From an uncultured Collinsella sp. (GTDB lineage: Bacteria > Actinomycetota > Coriobacteriia > Coriobacteriales > Coriobacteriaceae): a stretch of 12,024 nucleotides of DNA. The stretch spans positions 1-12,024 of the forward strand of contig CAUDCB010000050.1 in NCBI GenBank assembly GCA_958447915.1, in the 5' to 3' direction. Shown piece by piece: positions 1 to 5,810 of this stretch. The notes beneath the pieces were generated by a model. It worked only from the letters and a program-made list of their open reading frames with translations. It was not told the origin of the DNA and made no database searches. Made by a program: the position numbers and the translations under genes. Numbering within the stretch: position 1 is the first letter of the stretch; each line of letters starts with the position of its first letter.

Positions 1-1604
1 ATCTGCTTGGCAAGCTGCTTGCCGAGCTCGACGCCCCACTGGTCGTAGGAGTCGATGCCCCAGACCGTGCCCTCGACAAACGTGATGTGCTCGTACAGGG
101 CGATGAGCTCACCAAGCGCGAACGGGGTCAGCGTGTCGCCAAAAATCGAGGTCGTCGGACGGTTGCCCTCAAAGCAGCGGGCCGGGACGATCTGCTCGGG
201 CGTGCCCTCGGCACGCACCTCATCGGCCGTCTTACCAAAGGCGAGCGCCTTGGTCTGGGCCAGGAAGTTGCCCAGGAACAGCTCGTGCACGTCCTGACCG
301 CTGTCGGTCGCAGGGTTGGCGGTATTGGCAAAGGCGATGAAATCGGCCGGGACCACCACGGTGCCCTGGTGCAGCAGCTGGTAGAAGGCGTGCTGACCGT
401 TGGTGCCGGGCTCGCCCCAGAAGATCTCGCCGGTATCGGAGGTCACAGCGCTGCCGTCCCAGCGGACATGCTTGCCGTTGGACTCCATGGTCAGCTGCTG
501 CAGGTAGGCCGGGAAACGGTGCAGATACTGGCAGTACGGAAGCACGGCGTGGCTCTTGGAACCGAAGAAGTTGACGTACCAGACGTTGAACAAACCCATC
601 AGCGCGACGGCATTGTTCTCGAGCGGCGTGTTGCAGAAGTACTCGTCGATGGCGTGGAAGCCCTCAAGGAACTGCTGGAAACGCTCGGGGCCGAGCACGA
701 CGATCAGCGACAGGCCCACGGCGGAGTCGACGGAGTAGCGGCCGCCGACCCAGTTCCAGAAACCAAAGGCGTTAGCCGGGTCGATACCGAAAGCCTCGAC
801 CTTCTCGAGTGCGGTGGAAACGGCGACGAAGTGCTTTGCCACAGCCTCGGCGTTCTGCTCATCGGAGCCATCGATGGCGCCCTGAGCCTTGAGCTGCTCG
901 AGCATCCAGGTCTTGACCTCGCGGGCGTTGGTGAGGGTCTCGAGCGTGGTGAAGGTCTTAGAGACGATGATCACGAGCGTGGTCTCGGGATCCAAACCCT
1001 TGAGCTTCTCGCCCTGGTCGTTGGGGTCGATGTTGGAGATATAGCGGCAGTCGATACCGGCGTCGGCATAGGGACGCAGGGCCTCGTAAGCCATGACCGG
1101 GCCCAGATCGGAGCCGCCGATGCCGATGGACACCAGGTGCTCAATCTTCTTGCCGGTAACGCCCTTCCACTCACCGGAGCGCACGCGCTCGGCGAAGGCA
1201 TACATGCGATCGAGGACCTCGTGCACGTCGGCGACGACATCCTGGCCGTCGACGATAAGCTGGCCTTTCTCGCTTGCCGGACGGCGCAGCGCGGTGTGCA
1301 GGACGGCGCGGTCCTCGGTGGTGTTGATGTGCTCGCCGGAGAACATGGCGTCGCGGCGCTCCTCGAGCTTCACCTCGCGGGCAAGATCGCACAGCAGCTT
1401 GACGGTCTCATCGGTCACCAGGTTCTTGGACAGATCGAAGTGAAGGTCGCCGGCGTCAAAGCTCAGCTTGTTCACGCGGTCGGCGTCAGCGGCGAACCAG
1501 GCCTTGAGGTCGATACCCTCGGCCTCGAGCTTCTCCTGAGGAGCCTCGAGCGCCTTCCAAGCGGCGGTCGACGTAGCGTCGATAGGTGCGGCAACAGTTG
1601 CCAT
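1..1604 (-). CDS. pgi: Glucose-6-phosphate isomerase, 3' end outside the window
   Basis: This cytoplasmic enzyme interconverts glucose 6-phosphate and fructose 6-phosphate in glycolysis and gluconeogenesis. The 534 visible residues carry the family landmarks in order: the sugar-phosphate loop SIGIGGSDLGP, the VGGRYSVDSAVGL signature, the long second signature from GSKSHAVLPY to TMESNGK with its catalytic Glu, the GTNGQHAFYQLLHQG segment with the catalytic His, and the C-terminal ELGKQLAKQ with the catalytic Lys. The E. coli enzyme is 549 residues, so only about the last dozen are missing beyond base 1. The ATG at 1602-1604 is supported by a GAGGAG Shine-Dalgarno at 1611-1616. It is read in the same direction as the small gene at 1804-2328, but a hairpin and a separate leader lie between them, so it probably has its own promoter. 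Identification is secure. Confidence 0.97.
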   Translation of the reverse strand, partial: MATVAAPIDATSTAAWKALEAPQEKLEAEGIDLKAWFAADADRVNKLSFDAGDLHFDLSKNLVTDETVKLLCDLAREVKLEERRDAMFSGEHINTTEDRAVLHTALRRPASEKGQLIVDGQDVVADVHEVLDRMYAFAERVRSGEWKGVTGKKIEHLVSIGIGGSDLGPVMAYEALRPYADAGIDCRYISNIDPNDQGEKLKGLDPETTLVIIVSKTFTTLETLTNAREVKTWMLEQLKAQGAIDGSDEQNAEAVAKHFVAVSTALEKVEAFGIDPANAFGFWNWVGGRYSVDSAVGLSLIVVLGPERFQQFLEGFHAIDEYFCNTPLENNAVALMGLFNVWYVNFFGSKSHAVLPYCQYLHRFPAYLQQLTMESNGKHVRWDGSAVTSDTGEIFWGEPGTNGQHAFYQLLHQGTVVVPADFIAFANTANPATDSGQDVHELFLGNFLAQTKALAFGKTADEVRAEGTPEQIVPARCFEGNRPTTSIFGDTLTPFALGELIALYEHITFVEGTVWGIDSYDQWGVELGKQLAKQ

Positions 1605-1622
1605 AAAGTCCTCCTCAGCATA

Positions 1623-1646
1623 CGGGCGCAAGCCTCCATGCGCCCG
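1623..1646 (-). promoter_or_regulatory. Leader hairpin upstream of pgi
   Basis: Perfect 8-bp arms (CGGGCGCA at 1623-1630, TGCGCCCG at 1639-1646) enclose an 8-nt loop. On the pgi transcript the loop reads TGGAGGCT, which itself resembles a Shine-Dalgarno. The hairpin lies a few bases upstream of the real pgi ribosome binding site (1611-1616). Its role is unknown; it may only stabilise the mRNA. Confidence 0.35.
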
Positions 1647-1652
1647 GATAAT

Positions 1653-1692
1653 CAGATAGTCCTATTCTAGCGCAGGTCAAGACTACAATCAG
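1653..1692 (-). promoter_or_regulatory. Candidate pgi promoter region
   Basis: Two overlapping minus-strand readings are possible. One is TTGACC (1675-1680), a 16-nt spacer and TATCTG (1653-1658). The other is a better -10, TAGAAT (1664-1669), with a poor -35, CTGATT (1687-1692), at 17 nt. Either would transcribe the leader hairpin ahead of pgi. Neither is close enough to consensus to be certain. Confidence 0.3.
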
Positions 1693-1727
1693 CGAGCGTT
1701 GCCAATCCGCCCCCCAACGGCAACCGA

Positions 1728-1793
1728 CCAAAAAGGGACAGGTTTATTTTGGCAGGTCAAACGCTTTACCAACCAAAAATAACCTATCCCTTT
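1728..1793. repeat. Imperfect inverted repeat, possible terminator of the upstream minus-strand gene
   Basis: Arms at 1732-1752 and 1773-1793 match at 18 of 21 positions around a 20-nt loop. The element starts about 10 nt after the stop of the 1804-2328 gene. On the minus strand the stem runs into TTTTT, so it could end that transcript. The first 14 bases (CCAAAAAGGGACAG, 1728-1741) recur exactly at 2462-2475 on the same strand, which suggests a dispersed element rather than a purpose-built terminator. Confidence 0.5.
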
Positions 1794-1803
1794 ATGGTAA
1801 ATA

Positions 1804-2328
1804 TTAGGCCGCGGCGCACACACTGCCGAGCAGCTCGCGCAAGGGCGAGCCGATACCCTCCAGCAGTTCGGGAGCGATGATGGCGAAAACGGGAACCTCG
1901 CCGGCACCCACAACGGCGGGCACTTTTCCCTCGGAGACGATGCATCCGTAGGGAACAAAGCCGTCCTCGCCGGCATCGAGCACGGCCATGCGACGAGCGA
2001 GTTCGCGCGCAAAGCCCGCCGTATCGGCATCGCCGATCGCCAGGACAAAGTCCACGCCCTCATCGGTCGCCAGGGCTACGGCCTCATCGACCAAATCGTC
2101 TCCCCCGTCGCCCCCGACCAAGCCGCAACGAAAGAGCACGCGTTCGAGCAGGGCGCGATCGAGCGAGCCCAGCGCCGCCGAAACGAGCTCATCACGCGTG
2201 TGCTTGTCGCCTCCCAGCACGACCAGTGTCTTGGTGCCGCCATAGTGGGCAACCAATCGCCCGCACCAGCGAGCCACGTCCCCATCCGCAACCAAGCGCG
2301 TCGGCATACCAAACCCATAGTTAACCAT
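1804..2328 (-). CDS. Small protein resembling the N-terminal domain of iron-containing alcohol dehydrogenases
   Basis: A 174-residue protein whose pattern follows the N-terminal nucleotide-binding half of iron-containing alcohol dehydrogenases. The start NYGFGMPTRLV resembles the usual N-F-x-PT-x-I-x-FG opening. YGGTKTLVVLGG resembles the strand-turn that normally reads KVLLVYGGGS. EGVDFVLAIGDADTAGFARELA aligns with the usual VDFILAVGGGSVID-AKAIA. The nucleotide loop GGGS is replaced by GDAD, and the all-helical metal-binding half (with its Asp and His ligands) is absent, so dehydrogenase activity is unlikely. An in-frame ATG at 2377-2379 would add 17 residues; ATG 2326-2328 was preferred because it matches the family's usual N-terminus, although its ribosome site (GTGGGG, close to the ATG) is not ideal. 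Function unknown. The family assignment is pattern recognition only. Confidence 0.6.
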   Translation of the reverse strand: MVNYGFGMPTRLVADGDVARWCGRLVAHYGGTKTLVVLGGDKHTRDELVSAALGSLDRALLERVLFRCGLVGGDGGDDLVDEAVALATDEGVDFVLAIGDADTAGFARELARRMAVLDAGEDGFVPYGCIVSEGKVPAVVGAGEVPVFAIIAPELLEGIGSPLRELLGSVCAAA

Positions 2329-2461
2329 TATCCCCACAACCCTTCCGTGCTTTATGGTGGCATCAATCGTTAGCCTCATGCTACGAAGCGAGCTTTTCCG
2401 AGCTGTTTCGCGCTCTTTAGGGCTGCGTTAAAAACCCGATGCAACCGCACGACCATACCCG

Positions 2462-2475
2462 CCAAAAAGGGACAG
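2462..2475 (+). repeat. Second copy of a 14-nt dispersed motif
   Basis: CCAAAAAGGGACAG is identical to 1728-1741. Here it stands just upstream of the -35 box of the polymerase gene and has no matching inverted arm nearby. It may be a remnant of the same repeat family. Confidence 0.4.
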
Positions 2476-2478
2476 ATT

Positions 2479-2507
2479 TTGACGGTGTCCGGTCGAGCAG
2501 GTATTAT
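2479..2507 (+). promoter_or_regulatory. Sigma-70-type promoter of the Y-family polymerase operon
   Basis: TTGACG (2479-2484) and TATTAT (2502-2507) are separated by exactly 17 nt, close to the housekeeping consensus. The predicted transcript starts near 2514, inside the SOS box, giving a short leader before the ATG at 2553. Confidence 0.7.
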
Positions 2508-2522
2508 CGAACAGGTATTCGA
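2507..2522. promoter_or_regulatory. LexA (SOS) box, with a weaker second site downstream
   Basis: TCGAACAGGTATTCGA matches the actinobacterial LexA operator TCGAAC-N4-GTTCGA with one mismatch. It sits in a perfect 7-bp inverted repeat (TATCGAA 2505-2511, TTCGATA 2518-2524) and abuts the -10 box, as expected for repression. A second, weaker site, AGAACATGTGTTTGA (2525-2539), also fits the Gram-positive pattern CGAAC-N4-GTTYC loosely. The placement suits damage-inducible control of the two genes that follow. Confidence 0.65.
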
Positions 2523-2552
2523 TAAGAACATGTGTTTGATGGGAGGGCTCGG

Positions 2553-4058
2553 ATGGCGCACGAGCAGCACACCTACATCTGCATCGACCTCAAGACGTTT
2601 TATGCCAGCGTCGAGTGCGTCGATCGTGGGCTCGATCCGCTCACCACCAACCTGGTCGTTGCCGACGAATCGCGCGGACGCACGACTATCTGTCTCGCTA
2701 TCACGCAGGCTATGAAGGACCTAGGGATTCACAACCGCTGTCGCCTGTTCGAAATACCCGATGGCATCGACTACATCAAGGCCGTACCGCGCATGCAGCA
2801 CTACATGGAGGTGTCGGCGCGGATCTACGGTATCTACCTGGAATACGTCAGTCCGCAAGACATTCACGTCTACTCAATTGACGAGTGTTTTATCGACGTG
2901 ACGCCATATCTGGACCTCTATCACACCGATGCGGAAGGCTTCGCCTGCATGTTGCGCGACGAGGTCCTCGCGCGCACCGGCATCACGGCGACGGTCGGCA
3001 TCGGCCCCAACCTATTCCAGGCCAAGGTAGCACTCGACATCACTGCCAAGCATGTGCCCAGTCGCATCGGCACACTCGACGACGAGACCTTTCGCAAGGA
3101 GATCTGGCCCCATCGCCCCATCACCGACATCTGGGGCATCGGCCCCGGCGTGGCGGCCCGTCTCGAGAAATACGGTGTCTACGACCTGATGGGGGTCGCA
3201 GCGCTCGACGAGAACCTGCTCTACGACGAACTCGGCGTCAATGCCGAATATCTTATCGACCACGCCTTCGGGCGTGAGCCGACAACCATCGCCGATATCC
3301 AAGCTTATCGCCCGCAAGCGACCTCGACCACCACAGGGCAGGTGCTCTCGAAGGGCTATGCCTATGAGCAGGCCTACACCGTCTTGCGCGAGATGGTCGA
3401 CAACGCCGTGTTGGACCTAGTCGATAAGCACGTGGTCTGCGACAGCATCTCGCTCTTTGTGGGTTATGCGAGCGAACGAGCTGACATACGCCGCCTCGAC
3501 GCCAGCGGTACAGCGCAATATGTGGACGGATGCGGACACCTACGCTCGAGCACGTCGAGCATCGAACCCACCGCAACCGCCGGCCCTGAGCTCGCGCCCC
3601 GTGCGCCCAAGCCCGTCCAGCGCGATGACGAACGGCGCCGCCTGGTGCGGGAGGCGCAGGCTATCGATGGCATCTTTGTGGGAGAGCATGGCGGCAAACC
3701 GCGCGGTGGCTATGCCGCACTCTTAGCGCACTCCAACGCCTCGCGCAAGCTGCCCGAGCGCACCAATTCGTTTAAGAAGATCATGGGCTATTTCGATGAG
3801 CTCTGGGCGCAGACTGTCGATCCCAAACGACCAGTCAAGCGCATCAACCTGGGATTTGGCAACCTCATGCCGGAGGAGTTTGCCACCATCGATCTGTTCA
3901 GCGATATCGAGGCCGATGAGCGCGAGCGCGAGCTGGCCCGTGCCGTGCTGGCTGTAAAAGGCAAATACGGCAAGAACGCGCTGGTTAAGGGACTGAGCTT
4001 TACCGCCGGTGCCACCGCACGCGAACGCAACGATCAGGTAGGAGGGCACCGTGCCTAA
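2553..4058 (+). CDS. Y-family (UmuC/DinB-like) translesion DNA polymerase
   Basis: A 501-residue error-prone polymerase of the UmuC-like branch found in Firmicutes and Coriobacteria (UvrX/YqjW type). Catalytic acids are visible: Asp12 in ICIDLKTFYASVE and Asp110-Glu111 in VYSIDECFID. They are followed by a helix-hairpin-helix segment (ITDIWGIGPGVAARLEKYGV, about residues 190-210) and the typical C-terminus with KYGKNALVKG and ARERNDQVGGHRA. An Ala/Pro/Arg-rich stretch (about residues 305-385) interrupts the little-finger region. The ATG at 2553 has GGGAGGG 5 nt upstream; a GTG at 2532 would add 7 residues with no such site. The gene overlaps the YolD-like gene by 8 nt and lies behind a LexA-type promoter. 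Expected role: damage-induced lesion bypass. The exact subfamily is less certain than the family. Confidence 0.93.
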   Translation: MAHEQHTYICIDLKTFYASVECVDRGLDPLTTNLVVADESRGRTTICLAITQAMKDLGIHNRCRLFEIPDGIDYIKAVPRMQHYMEVSARIYGIYLEYVSPQDIHVYSIDECFIDVTPYLDLYHTDAEGFACMLRDEVLARTGITATVGIGPNLFQAKVALDITAKHVPSRIGTLDDETFRKEIWPHRPITDIWGIGPGVAARLEKYGVYDLMGVAALDENLLYDELGVNAEYLIDHAFGREPTTIADIQAYRPQATSTTTGQVLSKGYAYEQAYTVLREMVDNAVLDLVDKHVVCDSISLFVGYASERADIRRLDASGTAQYVDGCGHLRSSTSSIEPTATAGPELAPRAPKPVQRDDERRRLVREAQAIDGIFVGEHGGKPRGGYAALLAHSNASRKLPERTNSFKKIMGYFDELWAQTVDPKRPVKRINLGFGNLMPEEFATIDLFSDIEADERERELARAVLAVKGKYGKNALVKGLSFTAGATARERNDQVGGHRA

Positions 4059-4476
4059 GCCCCAACAGCAGCCGATGCGGCCACCGACACCTTTTGAACG
4101 CCTAGCGGACCCCGAGGGAAGACGTCGCTCCGCCGACCCCAAGCTCACCGCTAACGGCGCCGTCCGTGCCGGCCGTGCCGCGCAGTTTATGCCCTTTGCC
4201 GCCCTCACGGGATATTACGAACTCGTGCGCAAGCAAGAGATCACCGCCGAACCAAAATGTGAACTCACGGAAGAAAAAGCCCTCGAGCTTTCGAAAAAGC
4301 TCGAGGGCCTCAAACGTGGCGACCTAGTCCGCGTCACCTATTACGATGCGTACGGCTATCGCTCCCGCACCGGCATCCTCGACGAGGTACTCCCTGCCTT
4401 CAAGCTCCTCAAGCTCAAAGACATCGCCATCGATTTCGATGACATTCTTGACATCGAACTGCGCGGACGAGCCTAG
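4051..4476 (+). CDS. YolD-like protein, partner of the Y-family polymerase
   Basis: A 141-residue protein with a Pro/Arg-rich N-terminus, then the YolD-family pattern: RAAQFMPFAALTGYYELVRKQE (about 42-63), a helical segment ELTEEKALELSKKLEGLKRGD, and a beta-rich end (VRVTYYDAYGYRSRTGILDEV...IDFDDILDIEL). YolD-like genes commonly follow UmuC-type polymerases in Gram-positive bacteria, and their biochemical role is not established. The GTG start overlaps the polymerase stop by 8 nt and has AGGAGG 5-6 nt upstream, so the two genes are probably translationally coupled and share the LexA-controlled promoter. The gene also contains a 13-bp hairpin that looks like a terminator for the opposite strand. 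Confidence 0.85.
   Translation: MPKPQQQPMRPPTPFERLADPEGRRRSADPKLTANGAVRAGRAAQFMPFAALTGYYELVRKQEITAEPKCELTEEKALELSKKLEGLKRGDLVRVTYYDAYGYRSRTGILDEVLPAFKLLKLKDIAIDFDDILDIELRGRA
4271..4308 (-). terminator. Minus-strand intrinsic terminator inside the yolD-like gene
   Basis: Perfect 13-bp arms (4279-4291 and 4296-4308) enclose a 4-nt loop. Read on the minus strand the stem is followed directly by TTTTTCTT (4278 down to 4271). On the plus strand there is no T-run after the stem, so it should not stop the yolD transcript. It lies about 195 nt past the stop of the minus-strand metal-binding protein gene, whose transcript has no other visible terminator. Confidence 0.6.
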
Positions 4477-4502
4477 ACAAGGAAGTGCATCCAAGGCGGC
4501 GC

Positions 4503-4886
4503 TTACAGCGTCATGACGTAGTAACCCGCATCCTTCACGGCCGCCACGAGAGCACCGCGATCGATTGGCCGCTTGGAGCGCACGCGCGCCGTGTGGTCCG
4601 CGTACGTTACCGTTGCCCACACACCATTCAGCGCATTGAGGGCATTGGCCACATTCTGAGCGCAGCCATCGCAGCTCATGCCGCCGATGAGCAGCTCATC
4701 GCTATAGGGATAGTGTGACGCATCGGTATCCACCACAACAACCTTTTTGGCCTTCTTGCCGCTCGCACCATCGCTGCAACAACTCTTCCCGTGTGTCGAA
4801 GCGGCAATGCGACGCAGTCCAAAAAACATGCCGACGGCAATGACGGCCAGCACGATGAGATTCGCAGGGTTGAGCAAGTCACTCAT
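4503..4886 (-). CDS. Membrane-anchored heavy-metal-associated (HMA) domain protein
   Basis: A 127-residue protein with an N-terminal membrane segment (about residues 9-25, NLIVLAVIAVGMFFGL), a Cys-Cys pair at 36-37, a Lys/Val-rich linker, and a C-terminal HMA fold. The HMA domain begins LLIGGMSCDGC with metal ligands Cys72 and Cys75 and ends in a helix like those of CopZ and the P-type ATPase N-terminal domains. It probably binds Cu(I) or a related soft metal at the inner membrane face and may hand it to an exporter outside this window. ATG 4884-4886 has AAAGGGGAG just upstream; an in-frame TTG 15 bases earlier would start within the leader and is unlikely. The gene converges on the yolD-like gene with only 26 nt between stops. 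The metal identity is inferred. Confidence 0.85.
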   Translation of the reverse strand: MSDLLNPANLIVLAVIAVGMFFGLRRIAASTHGKSCCSDGASGKKAKKVVVVDTDASHYPYSDELLIGGMSCDGCAQNVANALNALNGVWATVTYADHTARVRSKRPIDRGALVAAVKDAGYYVMTL

Positions 4887-4915
4887 GCGCTCCCCTTTCA
4901 AGTAGCACTATCTAG

Positions 4916-4932
4916 ATACCCCCATGGGGTGT
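4916..4932. promoter_or_regulatory. CsoR-like copper operator candidate
   Basis: ATACCCCCATGGGGTGT lies 30 nt upstream of the metal-binding protein start and contains the perfect palindrome CCCCATGGGG (4920-4929). TACCCC...GGGGTA-type sites are the known operators of the CsoR family of copper sensors. The core promoter is ambiguous: minus-strand GGGACA and GATAGT would flank this site with 17 nt between them. No csoR gene lies in the window. Confidence 0.4.
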
Positions 4933-4994
4933 CCCCATCTTAACCCAAAATCATGTCTGTTCGGTCAATTAGTTTCCCTCTTCAAACTTTTTTG

Positions 4995-5022
4995 TTGACC
5001 ATGGCTTACTTTCGTGTATAAG
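4995..5022 (+). promoter_or_regulatory. Promoter of the DUF3793-flavodoxin unit
   Basis: TTGACC (4995-5000) and TATAAG (5017-5022) are separated by 16 nt. Transcription would start near 5029, about 30 nt before the GTG start. A T-rich stretch precedes the -35 box. The start-site region contains an interrupted palindrome (5022-5037) that might be an operator. Confidence 0.55.
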
Positions 5023-5060
5023 TTTTCCTAGGCTAACAGTTTAGATCCGTAAGGAGCGCC

Positions 5061-5765
5061 GTGACTCGAACCATAGACATCCCAACGTTTCAGGCAGCAG
5101 TCGTGCGCAACTGCTCTCCCACGCTCGCGGGCATCAAGCCGGCATCGCTCTTTACCTATCCAGGCACCTACGCCCACGGGGACGGCTCGACCACAACCGA
5201 AACCATCGCAGAACGCCGCGCGCGCCTGCTCAACGTTATCGCCCAGTGCAATCGCGAGCTTGACCCGCTCGGCATCCACCTGAGTGTTTTGGTCTGGCGC
5301 CCCTGCGGAGCGCTCGTGTACGCGTACCGAGCCAAAAGCCTCACCACCTATTTCGCAGACCCTCGCGCCCAAACGGCGCTCACCTCGGAAGGCTACGACA
5401 CGAGAGACCTTTCGACATGCCTTGTGCATTTGGCATCACGCATCACGCTCGCGAGCAATAACGTCGCGGAATGCGCCTGCAGCCAGACTCGATGCGCACT
5501 ACCCCAGCAAGCTAGCTGCAGCAAAGACTGCACCTGCGAGTTTCCGCACGAAATAGGCTACTTCCTTGGATATCCCTACGACGACGTACACGAGTTTATC
5601 GTCCAGCGCGGCGAGAACTACAAGGTCTTTGGGGCCTGGAAGGTCTACACGAATGTCGAGCAAGCGCTTGCGATGTTTGACGCCTACCGCGCTTGCACTC
5701 AATACCTCACCTTTGTCTATCAGCAGGGCTGCAGCTTGGCGCAACTTGCCCAGGCAACCCGATAG
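5061..5765 (+). CDS. DUF3793 family protein with a cysteine-rich insert
   Basis: A 234-residue cytoplasmic protein of unknown function. It shows the DUF3793 pattern: NCSPTLAGIKPASLF near the N-terminus (Cys18), a middle region with LVWRP and an LDPLGIHLSVLV strand, then FPHEIGYFLGYPYDDVHEFI (161-180), NYKVFGAWKVY (187-196) and FDAYRACTQY. Between the halves lies a stretch with six cysteines in 22 residues (138, 140, 145, 153, 157, 159) that I do not recall as a general feature of the family. The GTG start is supported by AAGGAG at 5051-5056. The flavodoxin gene begins 45 nt after the stop with no terminator between, so the pair is probably co-transcribed; DUF3793 and flavodoxin genes are often neighbours in anaerobes. 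A redox or metal-related role is an inference from this pairing. Confidence 0.85.
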   Translation: MTRTIDIPTFQAAVVRNCSPTLAGIKPASLFTYPGTYAHGDGSTTTETIAERRARLLNVIAQCNRELDPLGIHLSVLVWRPCGALVYAYRAKSLTTYFADPRAQTALTSEGYDTRDLSTCLVHLASRITLASNNVAECACSQTRCALPQQASCSKDCTCEFPHEIGYFLGYPYDDVHEFIVQRGENYKVFGAWKVYTNVEQALAMFDAYRACTQYLTFVYQQGCSLAQLAQATR

Positions 5766-5810
5766 GACATAGAAGCCGCGGCAACTGCCGCACAACTGAA
5801 AGGACTTAAC

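Noticed and set aside
87..1670. A 527-codon open frame on the plus strand across pgi
   Set aside because: It is the exact antisense of a clear pgi gene. Its Leu/Val/Gly/Asp/His-rich composition is typical of the complement of GC-rich codons, and no domain is recognisable.
2376..2570. Small minus-strand frame between the dehydrogenase-like gene and the polymerase
   Set aside because: It covers the polymerase promoter and SOS box in antisense, has no ribosome site and no recognisable features.
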